From NCBI GenBank assembly GCA_050258815.1, contig JBLMZM010000268.1, forward strand, positions 1 through 41,184: 41,184 nucleotides of DNA. Reading direction: 5' to 3'. The DNA comes from JAAXKN01 sp050258815. Lineage in GTDB: Bacteria; Bacteroidota; Ignavibacteria; Ignavibacteriales; SURF-24. Below are positions 31,954-39,294 of the stretch, piece after piece; position 1 is the first letter of the stretch, and each line of letters starts with the position of its first letter. Under the pieces are notes generated by a model. It was not told the DNA's origin. It saw only the letters and a list, made by a program, of their open reading frames with translations, and searched no databases. The translations under genes were made by a program, and so were the position numbers.

Positions 31954-34056
31954 ATGAAAAAAAACTTTTTATCAGTTAAAGTGATCGTTCTGGCAGCACT
32001 CGTGTCCTCAGTATCAAGCATATATGGACAAAGTGAAATTGATGCTCCGTTATTAACATTCACACGCGGCAAACTTTGGCACAGCCTGTTCTTCGGTAAA
32101 TCTGGTCCCGGCTCTTTCAACAATTGGGGGCAGACAGGTATTGGCTGGGACTGGCCTGGTTTTGACGTGTCCAAAATAAAAGAAGATGTTGACGGAACGG
32201 CTTCCTATATGGCCACCGGAGGATTATACGTGGGCTGTAAAAATAATAAAGACAGCGTACTGGCATGTGAGGACTGGTCTATCTACGCCTCCAGCGTTTC
32301 CAACGAGATTACTTCAAAGTACAGAGTATTAAAACATAAGAAATACAATGATAACTGGGGAATGCAAAAAAGGAAATCAGGCGGGGAAGAGACAATTGAA
32401 ACTATTTGGCAGTATAATCCCAATTTCCCAAGCCAGTATGAGCCTCAAAGACAGCTTCCACTCCGGGTTAGAAGAACCGCGCATCAGTGGAATGGTTCGA
32501 TGAGCGATGAGAACTATATTATATATGAATATGTAATAAAGAACATTTCCAATGAACTTAAGCAGTATAAGGACGAGCGAAAGATCGTTGATACTCTGTA
32601 CGGCTTCTATGCAATGTTCAATTATGCTATAAACTGTAATTCAAGGTCATGGAGGATATTCTATCCGGATCTGTCACAGGGAGCCAGAAATACAAAGTTC
32701 AGAATAGATAATTCCCGCAATATGGTTTATGGCTGGGCTGGTGATTACAAAGAAGACCCTTATTCAAAAGACAATGCTAAATCAATGAGCTATGCGTTTT
32801 CCGAAATAAAAGGTCAGAAGATAAAAAATCCCAAAACAGGTGAGATTGCACCATCAGGTGAATGGCTGGCCCCTGGCTTTGCCGGCGTTAAGCTGCTATA
32901 TTGTACACCGGATAAGGTTCACAATATTCCTACAAAATTCAACAAAGTAGCCTGGTCTGCAGTTGACAACAGCATTGACCTGGGTGGACCTCTTACAGGA
33001 AAAAACGGCGTACTTGAAACATATTATGAAGTACTGAAAGATCCGGCAACTGCATTCAGCCCTGTTACTTCAAGCTTTGATCCTCTGATGGGCAGCAGAA
33101 GACTTTGGACAATGATGTCACTTGGTCCATGGGATCTGGCACCCGGCGACTCAGTTGTAATAGCAGTTGCTGAAATGGTTGATGGTATTGATTACAGCAA
33201 ATGTACCGGTCCGGATATGTACAAAGGAAGCGCAAAAAATTCAGTCGGGGATGACGGACGCTATAACTACTTCGAACCTACAGCAGACAAGGCGCAGTTT
33301 ACATATGATAATGGCCTCAGACATCCAAACCCACCAATGGCTCCTCAGTTCAATGTAAATTTTTATAAAGGTAAGGATAACTTTGTTGCTAACGAGATCA
33401 CATGGCCGGATACCTGTGAAATCCTTGCAGATCCTGATGACGGAATTAAGGACCTTGCGGGTTATCGCCTTTACCGTTCAGAATATCTTCCAATTGGACC
33501 ATGGAAGAAAATTGCCGAGATAACAAAAGGTAAAGAGGGGATCTATTCAAATGGAAATTATACCTATGTTGACTCAACGGTAGAAATTGGTACAAGATAC
33601 TACTATGCCCTGACAGCCTTTGACAGCGGAAGAACAGCCTGGGCATTTAATCCGGCCGCAATACTTCCGGAAACCGGGTCAAGTCAGGTGCCGTCACTTG
33701 AGTCCTCAATATTTGCCAACAGGTCCGTTTATCCTTTCGTTGCCACGCTGGCTCCTCCAAAATCACTGGATAATGTGCTTGTCGTACCGAATCCGTTCGT
33801 TATCGGTGAGGGTTCATCACAACCGGGAGATGCAGATCTCATCCAGTTTGTAAATATTCCTAATCCATGCACAATAAGAATTTATTCGGTAAGGGGTGAT
33901 CTTATAAAGACAATTAAAGTTGATGAGGGTTTTGGTGCGATTGCATCATGGAACCAGGCAACTGACTATGGACAGTTTGTTACCAGCGGTATTTATGTGT
34001 ATCACATTGATTCGCCACTCGGTACAAAAATTGGAAAATTCGCAATTGTCAGATAA
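31954..34056 (+). CDS. Secreted protein with Fn3-like region and FlgD-like C terminus
   Basis: A 700-residue protein with a signal peptide ending VSSIYGQ (about residue 26). The large N-terminal part (30-460) is rich in Trp, Tyr and Gly and unrecognised. Around 480-560 lies a fibronectin-III-like stretch (LAGYRLYRSEYLPIGPWKKI...YYYALTAFDSG). The last 90 residues start VVPNPFVIGEG and end GIYVYHIDSP...GKFAIVR, like the FlgD-type Ig fold of T9SS cargo but without the classical NPFNPST. It starts 26 bp after the TonB receptor, the position that SusD holds in Bacteroides loci, so it may be the receptor's surface or periplasmic partner. That role is inference. Confidence 0.65.
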   Translation: MKKNFLSVKVIVLAALVSSVSSIYGQSEIDAPLLTFTRGKLWHSLFFGKSGPGSFNNWGQTGIGWDWPGFDVSKIKEDVDGTASYMATGGLYVGCKNNKDSVLACEDWSIYASSVSNEITSKYRVLKHKKYNDNWGMQKRKSGGEETIETIWQYNPNFPSQYEPQRQLPLRVRRTAHQWNGSMSDENYIIYEYVIKNISNELKQYKDERKIVDTLYGFYAMFNYAINCNSRSWRIFYPDLSQGARNTKFRIDNSRNMVYGWAGDYKEDPYSKDNAKSMSYAFSEIKGQKIKNPKTGEIAPSGEWLAPGFAGVKLLYCTPDKVHNIPTKFNKVAWSAVDNSIDLGGPLTGKNGVLETYYEVLKDPATAFSPVTSSFDPLMGSRRLWTMMSLGPWDLAPGDSVVIAVAEMVDGIDYSKCTGPDMYKGSAKNSVGDDGRYNYFEPTADKAQFTYDNGLRHPNPPMAPQFNVNFYKGKDNFVANEITWPDTCEILADPDDGIKDLAGYRLYRSEYLPIGPWKKIAEITKGKEGIYSNGNYTYVDSTVEIGTRYYYALTAFDSGRTAWAFNPAAILPETGSSQVPSLESSIFANRSVYPFVATLAPPKSLDNVLVVPNPFVIGEGSSQPGDADLIQFVNIPNPCTIRIYSVRGDLIKTIKVDEGFGAIASWNQATDYGQFVTSGIYVYHIDSPLGTKIGKFAIVR

Positions 34057-34094
34057 AACAGTTTAACAATTAGTTTGATTATTCAATAAAACTC

Positions 34095-35030
34095 ATGATG
34101 AAAAAAATAACATTATTCCTCTTAATACTTTTGAGTGCTGAGGTATTTCCTCAGGACTTCAGGAAGACAGGAACAGCAGGGTATGCATTTCTTGAAATTC
34201 CTGTAACCGCAAGAAATGCGGCACTTGGTGAATCTTCAATCAGCCTTTCTGATATGAACTCTTCAGCTCTGTTTTCAAATCCAGGAGCTTTAGGCTTTCA
34301 AAAGCAGCAGCATTCACTCTCACTAAGTTATTCACCCTGGTTTGCAGATATAAAACATTATGCTACAAGTTATGCATTTGCTTCTGACCTAGGCGTAATT
34401 GGCTTCAGTGCCATTATTCTCGATTATGGTTCAATGCCAAGGACAGTAAAACTTTCAGGTCAAAGGGTATTTGAGCAGGTGGGAACATTTGATGCAAATT
34501 CCATGGCTCTTGGTGTTACTTATTCAAAACAGCTTACAGACAAGTTCTCTTTTGGTATAACTGCAAAATACATAAATGAAAAGATCGACGTTTATGCTTC
34601 ATCAAATGTGCTGATGGATGGCGGTATTCTTTATTACACAGGACTGTCTTCACTTAGACTGGGAGCGTCTATAACAAATTTCGGTACAAATTCCAAGTTC
34701 AGGAACAGCGATTTCAAAATGCCCGCTATGTTCAGGATAGGAGCTGCTGCAGAAGTATATGAGACAGACAAAAACAGCGTTACGCTACTGGTTGAAGCCG
34801 TACACCCAACGGACGCTGATGAAAGGGTGAATATTGGCACGGAAATCAGGCTGATGAATGTACTTACCCTGAGAGGCGGATATAAATTCTTCTATGACGA
34901 GGAAAAATTCAGCTATGGAATTGGTCTCGCTCTTCCTATGGATTACCCTTTAAATATGGATTTCTCCATGTCGGATTACGGCAGACTGGGTAATATTCTA
35001 AGACTAACTTTACAACTTGGTGTGTTATGA
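34095..35030 (+). CDS. PorV/PorQ-family outer-membrane protein
   Basis: A 311-residue protein with a signal peptide (MMKKITLFLLILLSAEVFPQ). The mature start GTAGYAFLEIPVTARNAALG followed by SSALFSNPGALGF is characteristic of the PorV/PorQ (UPF0164) family of FadL-like beta-barrels. The rest alternates in barrel fashion and ends NILRLTLQLGVL. PorV shuttles T9SS cargo at the outer membrane in Porphyromonas; several paralogues per genome are common and their tasks are mostly unknown. Lying between a TonB receptor partner and two small barrels, this one may serve export or anchoring of the locus's surface proteins. It overlaps the next gene by an ATGA junction. Confidence 0.8.
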   Translation: MMKKITLFLLILLSAEVFPQDFRKTGTAGYAFLEIPVTARNAALGESSISLSDMNSSALFSNPGALGFQKQQHSLSLSYSPWFADIKHYATSYAFASDLGVIGFSAIILDYGSMPRTVKLSGQRVFEQVGTFDANSMALGVTYSKQLTDKFSFGITAKYINEKIDVYASSNVLMDGGILYYTGLSSLRLGASITNFGTNSKFRNSDFKMPAMFRIGAAAEVYETDKNSVTLLVEAVHPTDADERVNIGTEIRLMNVLTLRGGYKFFYDEEKFSYGIGLALPMDYPLNMDFSMSDYGRLGNILRLTLQLGVL

Positions 35031-35797
35031 AAATAAAACTATTGACTTTATTATCGGCTGCGCTTCTATTCTGTTCAGCTCTTTACGGGCAGGTTAATTC
35101 AGTAACATTTTCAGCCGGTAGTGCAAATACATTCTCCAAAAGAAGTGATCTTCAGATCAGTAGCGTAAAAGGATATGGAGGCGACCTGGAAGTCCGTTTT
35201 GACGCTTATAGTCAATTCCGCATTTCATTTACCGGAGGCTATAGCGTATTTTCTGTAGATCAGAATATGTATGCCATGTTCTCAGAATGGAACTGGAGAT
35301 ACTGGAAAAGATACTTCGGTGACATCAACGATCCAAACTTTTCAAAGTCAACTCAATGGGTACAGTCAATACTTAAAGACTCCAGCTATAAAGCAAGCTT
35401 TAATCCGGTACAAAAGATGGACGTATTCCCGGTGTTCCTGACATGCAGCTATGAAATTGACCTGGCTGATGACTTTGCTGCCAGACCATATCTGGGTGCA
35501 GGAGTGCTCTTTTATTCAAAAAGACTCTATGTAGAAGAAAACTGGAAAAAGGTATTTTCTGACCTTGATAATTATGTGTACGGATATTCCTACAGAAATA
35601 TGTCTGAAAACGTTACTGGTAACCCATATGCAGCACTTGCAGGATTTGATGCTATTTATAAAATGAATGACCTGCTGAATCTGAATCTGGGTATAAAATA
35701 TGCTTATGTGTTCCGGACTAAAGGCAAATATGGTTACGATGACTTCCCTGTAAAAGATATTTTTTCTGCCCGGTTTGGAATTACTTTTAATTACTGA
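35027..35797 (+). CDS. Outer-membrane beta-barrel protein, function unknown
   Basis: A 256-residue protein with a signal peptide ending SALYGQ (about residue 21). The mature chain has alternating hydrophobic strands with many Tyr and Phe, e.g. FRISFTGGYSVFSV, YLGAGVLFYSKRL, NLNLGIKYAYVFR, and ends with an aromatic residue (FGITFNY), as outer-membrane barrels usually do. I cannot place it in a named family. It is translationally coupled to the PorV-like gene (4-bp overlap). Confidence 0.6.
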   Translation: MKIKLLTLLSAALLFCSALYGQVNSVTFSAGSANTFSKRSDLQISSVKGYGGDLEVRFDAYSQFRISFTGGYSVFSVDQNMYAMFSEWNWRYWKRYFGDINDPNFSKSTQWVQSILKDSSYKASFNPVQKMDVFPVFLTCSYEIDLADDFAARPYLGAGVLFYSKRLYVEENWKKVFSDLDNYVYGYSYRNMSENVTGNPYAALAGFDAIYKMNDLLNLNLGIKYAYVFRTKGKYGYDDFPVKDIFSARFGITFNY

Positions 35798-35825
35798 TTC
35801 ACTAAACTAGAATGTTTTTTATAAA

Positions 35826-36548
35826 ATGAAAAAATATTATTTGACTTTTTTTATACTGGTTTCCTGCTTATGCCTGAATTCAGTTAATGCACAGACTAAG
35901 CCGGTAATAGCGGGTGTTGAAGGCGCCTACTTTATGCCAATAGGAAAACTTAATGAGAGATTTAAGCCCACATATGGCGGGGCATTTTATATCGGTGTTC
36001 AGACGAGTCCCAAATGGACCTGGCTTGGAAAAGCCGAGTACCTGAAGTTCGACAAAGTAAACCCTGAAAGAATGAGCCTTGCACGCAAGATTACAATTGA
36101 TGGAAACGACCAGATGGTAACTTTCCCGATTAAAAATCTTAAAATGGATCTGGATGTCGCGGGACTCACTATTGATACCAAGTATAATCTTATAAGAACG
36201 GATTATTTTGAAACAAATATAGATGCAGGCTTCGGTATCTACAGATGGACATTCCACAGAAATTCAATGGATTCCTTATCAGCTGATGTATCAGCATTAT
36301 CCAACAAGACAAAGACAGCATATTACTCATTAAAGAAAGCAATTGCCATCAGCCAGCAGGACTGGAACGGGGGATTTAATGCGGGCATAGAATTTATTGT
36401 TACACCAATTCAGCCTGTTTCAATATCATTTACAGCCGCATATAAAAACATTGTGGGCGAATTGTATCCTTCACTTGAACTGGATATGGACAACGTAAGC
36501 ACTTTCCAGATGTTTGACCTGAAAGCGGGTTTAAGGATTAAATTATGA
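35826..36548 (+). CDS. Outer-membrane beta-barrel protein, function unknown
   Basis: A 240-residue protein with a signal peptide ending SVNAQ (about residue 23). The mature part opens AGVEGAYFMPIGKLNERFKPTY and continues with alternating strands (GGAFYIGVQTSPKWTWLGKA, TNIDAGFGIYRWTFH, VSISFTAAYK), ending DLKAGLRIKL. This pattern fits an 8- to 10-strand OmpA/OmpW-size barrel. It resembles the gene before it in size and design but without clear sequence identity. It overlaps the GHL10 gene by an ATGA junction, so outer-membrane and hydrolase genes share a transcript. Confidence 0.6.
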   Translation: MKKYYLTFFILVSCLCLNSVNAQTKPVIAGVEGAYFMPIGKLNERFKPTYGGAFYIGVQTSPKWTWLGKAEYLKFDKVNPERMSLARKITIDGNDQMVTFPIKNLKMDLDVAGLTIDTKYNLIRTDYFETNIDAGFGIYRWTFHRNSMDSLSADVSALSNKTKTAYYSLKKAIAISQQDWNGGFNAGIEFIVTPIQPVSISFTAAYKNIVGELYPSLELDMDNVSTFQMFDLKAGLRIKL

Positions 36549-37690
36549 CGGGACAATTTATGAAATACGATTTTTATAAGGGCTTATCAGTTATAGTCCT
36601 GCTTATGATCATTACTTTATCCTCCGGTATTTCCGCACAGATAAACTATCCTCCGGTGAAAGGGATCTGGGTTACAAATGTCGACAGCGATATACTGAAG
36701 TCAAAACAGAATATTATAGATGGTGTTAATCTCTGCGACAGCCTGGGCATTAATACTATGTTTGTGGTTGTATGGAATAAGGCTATGACTCTTTATCCCA
36801 GCGAAGTAATGAAAAAAATGTTCGGTGAAGAGATAGACCCTTCGCTTGCAGGGCGTGACCCGCTAAAAGAACTGGTTGATGAAGCACACAAAAAAAATAT
36901 CAAAGTTATAGCCTGGTTTGAATTCGGGCTTTCCAGCTCGTATAAACTTAATGGCGGAAGGCTGTTAAAACTTAAGCCTGAATGGAGCGCAATAAACAAT
37001 AAAGGTGAACTTGTTGAGAAAAATGGTTTTGAATGGATGAACGGATTAAATCCGGAAGTACAGGATTTTGTTCTGTCGCTTATCCTTGAAGTGGTTAAGA
37101 ACTATGAAATTGATGGCATACAGGGTGACGACAGGCTGCCAGCAATGCCAGTTGAAGCAGGGTACGACAGCTATACAGTTGGATTATACAAAAACGAACA
37201 CAATGGAGCTGTACCGCCACAGGACTTCAGGGATGCCAAATGGATCGACTGGCGTGCGGGTAAAATAAATGAGTTTATGCGCAGGATCTATAAGAGTGTA
37301 AAGGAAGCGAATAGTAAAACAATTGTATCAATGTCTCCAAGCCTTTTTTCATGGTCAAAAGAGGAATATCTGCAGGATTGGCCTGCATGGGTTAAGGAGG
37401 GGAATGTAGATATGGTTTGTCCTCAGCTTTACCGATATGAAATAGCTGACTATATAAAAGCCCTTGAGGAAATAGTTAACTCACAGCTAAGTAAAGAGGA
37501 CCTTGCAAAATTCTATCCTGGAATACTGCTTAAGCTGGGCAGCTACTATGCATCAGAAGATTACGTGAAGACTGTAATTGCTGAAAACAGGAAAAGGGGA
37601 GTAAACGGAGAGGTTTATTTCTTTTACGAGGGATTAAAAAAATACCCCGGGCTTTTTAGAGACAGCTATAGGAAAACAGCGAATAATTAA
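36545..37690 (+). CDS. GHL10-family (DUF187) glycoside-hydrolase-like protein, no sorting domain
   Basis: The protein has 381 residues from ATG at 36545; an alternative start at 36560 gives the neater signal peptide MKYDFYKGLSVIVLL...ISAQ. The mature part is one (beta/alpha)8-like domain of the GHL10/DUF187 group: KGIWVTNVDSDIL at the start, GINTMFVVVWNKA, IKVIAWFEFG, the acidic motif IDGIQGDDRLP (Asp190, Asp195, Asp196) and SPSLFSWSKE. Family members are predicted or known polysaccharide hydrolases; substrates are mostly undefined. It lacks a T9SS domain and so should stay periplasmic. Its paralogue at 39295 has the same catalytic core plus a binding domain and a sorting signal. Confidence 0.8.
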   Translation: MTGQFMKYDFYKGLSVIVLLMIITLSSGISAQINYPPVKGIWVTNVDSDILKSKQNIIDGVNLCDSLGINTMFVVVWNKAMTLYPSEVMKKMFGEEIDPSLAGRDPLKELVDEAHKKNIKVIAWFEFGLSSSYKLNGGRLLKLKPEWSAINNKGELVEKNGFEWMNGLNPEVQDFVLSLILEVVKNYEIDGIQGDDRLPAMPVEAGYDSYTVGLYKNEHNGAVPPQDFRDAKWIDWRAGKINEFMRRIYKSVKEANSKTIVSMSPSLFSWSKEEYLQDWPAWVKEGNVDMVCPQLYRYEIADYIKALEEIVNSQLSKEDLAKFYPGILLKLGSYYASEDYVKTVIAENRKRGVNGEVYFFYEGLKKYPGLFRDSYRKTANN

Positions 37691-37711
37691 CCGGATTTAA
37701 AAATAATCCGG
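37691..37711 (+). terminator. Weak hairpin after the first GHL10 gene
   Basis: CCGGATT (37691-37697) and AATCCGG (37705-37711) form a perfect 7-bp stem directly after the TAA stop, followed by ATTATT. It may terminate or attenuate the outer-membrane operon. Confidence 0.45.
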
Positions 37712-37752
37712 ATTATTGAGGTAAACAACACCAATATATAAATGGAGAAAAC

Positions 37753-39180
37753 ATGAAAAAAATGCGTACCGTTCTTTTAGTATTCCTGCTGACTGCGGTT
37801 TATACCGTTAACTTGAACGCTCAGTGGAAATATACAAAAAAAATTACTTTCCCAGGCACAGATACTTCATTCGTTCAGCCATTTCTGTGCACTGTTGATG
37901 ATAATGGCAGACTTTATGTCGTTTCATCAAGGTCTACGAATCTGAACGCCCATGATGCTATTTATTTTCTGAAAAATCCTAATGATACAGTGCTTACTAA
38001 AATGATTGACTATACAGCTATTGGTGATACCGTAAATATTAAGATGCTCGTTGGAATTACGCATATAAAAAATAATATTCTTGTTTCAGGTAAAATAAAT
38101 AACTTTACTTCACCTGGTGGACAGTCATGCGGTTATTACTATATTGATGGTGATACCTCAAAGGGAACAAGATATGGTTATAGCCCTTATCTCTCAGGCT
38201 GGGGAACTTTTGTCCTTGGTGTAGCAGCAACGAAGGATTCAATTGTATTTGCCGGTACAGACTATACAAAAGGTATTCGTACATTTAACTTTTCAACACA
38301 ATCCAAATTATCCGGTTTTGCTGCTTACATGGCTCCTGATAATCAGAATGCAGAACCAGGCGGACCTTCAACAGCCGGTTTTGATGTAATCAGGGATTGT
38401 GCAGTTGTTCCAAATGGGAATTATTTTGATCCCAAAACTCCTTTCTACACATCCAGAAATTCCAAGGATGCCGGAGAGCTGAATGGGGGAATTGCAGTAT
38501 GGACAGGAGGCACACAGTATAACCAGTCAACTTTAACAACTAATCACCAGAACTACAGCGCTCTCAGGGTCCTTGATCTCGATAATTATCTGAGCTTCAA
38601 CAGTTCAATACCTTATGGTATTACATGCGACAATAATGGAACATTATGGGTTGCAGGTATCGATTCAACAAGAAGATGGGTAAAAGGCTTTAAGGTCGAA
38701 GTAGGTTTGGTTTCAGCAAATGCTTCACAAGTAGATGAACTTCCTTCAGCAGGAAAGAAGATTAAACCTGATCCTAAGGGAGCTCCTATGACCGGTCCTT
38801 CTGACGTGGCCTTCACACCTGATAACAAGACCGGGTATGTTATTGACGCCTGGCAGAGATGTGTTTATAGATTCAACTATGGTACTACAGATGTTAAGGC
38901 GGGGAACAACGTGCCTTCAGATTTCAATCTGTACCAGAACTATCCTAACCCATTCAATCCTTCTACTGCGATCAGCTACTCATTGCCACAGGGAATGTAT
39001 GTTAAACTTGTTGTTACCAACAGTCTTGGCCAGGAAGTAGCTATGCTGGCTAACGGTTATGTCTCAGCAGGAAAACACACAGTTGAATTTGATGCAAAGA
39101 ACTTGTCTAATGGCGTATATTTCTATACTTTAACGACTGAAAAATTTGCAAAAACAAACAAAATGGTTCTTTTGAAGTGA
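37753..39180 (+). CDS. Secreted T9SS protein with a propeller-like body
   Basis: A 475-residue protein with a signal peptide ending NLNAQ (about residue 24). The body has repeated strand-turn units such as VDDNGRLYVVSSRS, CDNNGTLWVAGIDS and AFTPDNKTGYVIDAWQRCVYRF, suggesting a beta-propeller of the NHL/SMP-30 kind. The C terminus is a standard T9SS type A domain: YQNYPNPFNPSTAISYSLP to KTNKMVLLK. A GGAGA ribosome-binding site precedes the ATG. It lies between the two GHL10 genes and shares their surface setting; it may hold or present the polysaccharide. No enzymatic motif is visible. Confidence 0.75.
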   Translation: MKKMRTVLLVFLLTAVYTVNLNAQWKYTKKITFPGTDTSFVQPFLCTVDDNGRLYVVSSRSTNLNAHDAIYFLKNPNDTVLTKMIDYTAIGDTVNIKMLVGITHIKNNILVSGKINNFTSPGGQSCGYYYIDGDTSKGTRYGYSPYLSGWGTFVLGVAATKDSIVFAGTDYTKGIRTFNFSTQSKLSGFAAYMAPDNQNAEPGGPSTAGFDVIRDCAVVPNGNYFDPKTPFYTSRNSKDAGELNGGIAVWTGGTQYNQSTLTTNHQNYSALRVLDLDNYLSFNSSIPYGITCDNNGTLWVAGIDSTRRWVKGFKVEVGLVSANASQVDELPSAGKKIKPDPKGAPMTGPSDVAFTPDNKTGYVIDAWQRCVYRFNYGTTDVKAGNNVPSDFNLYQNYPNPFNPSTAISYSLPQGMYVKLVVTNSLGQEVAMLANGYVSAGKHTVEFDAKNLSNGVYFYTLTTEKFAKTNKMVLLK

Positions 39181-39186
39181 TTCTAT

Positions 39187-39209
39187 CCGGAGCACCAGAC
39201 TCCGGTTTT
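39187..39209 (+). terminator. Intrinsic terminator, first of two
   Basis: CCGGAG (39187-39192) pairs with CTCCGG (39200-39205) around a 7-nt loop and is followed by TTTT. It starts six bases after the stop codon of the preceding T9SS gene. Confidence 0.7.
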
Positions 39210-39231
39210 AATTTATCAATTATGGCAAATA

Positions 39232-39264
39232 AAGGGAGGCCTGCTAATGTCCTCCCTTCTTTTT
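39232..39264 (+). terminator. Intrinsic terminator, second of two
   Basis: AAGGGAGG (39232-39239) pairs perfectly with CCTCCCTT (39251-39258) and is followed by CTTTTT. With the hairpin at 39187 it makes a double stop, so the last gene very probably has its own promoter in the 30 bp that remain, or depends on read-through. Confidence 0.75.
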
Positions 39265-39294
39265 GTCCGGAATTAAGGAATAGGCGAAATTTTT

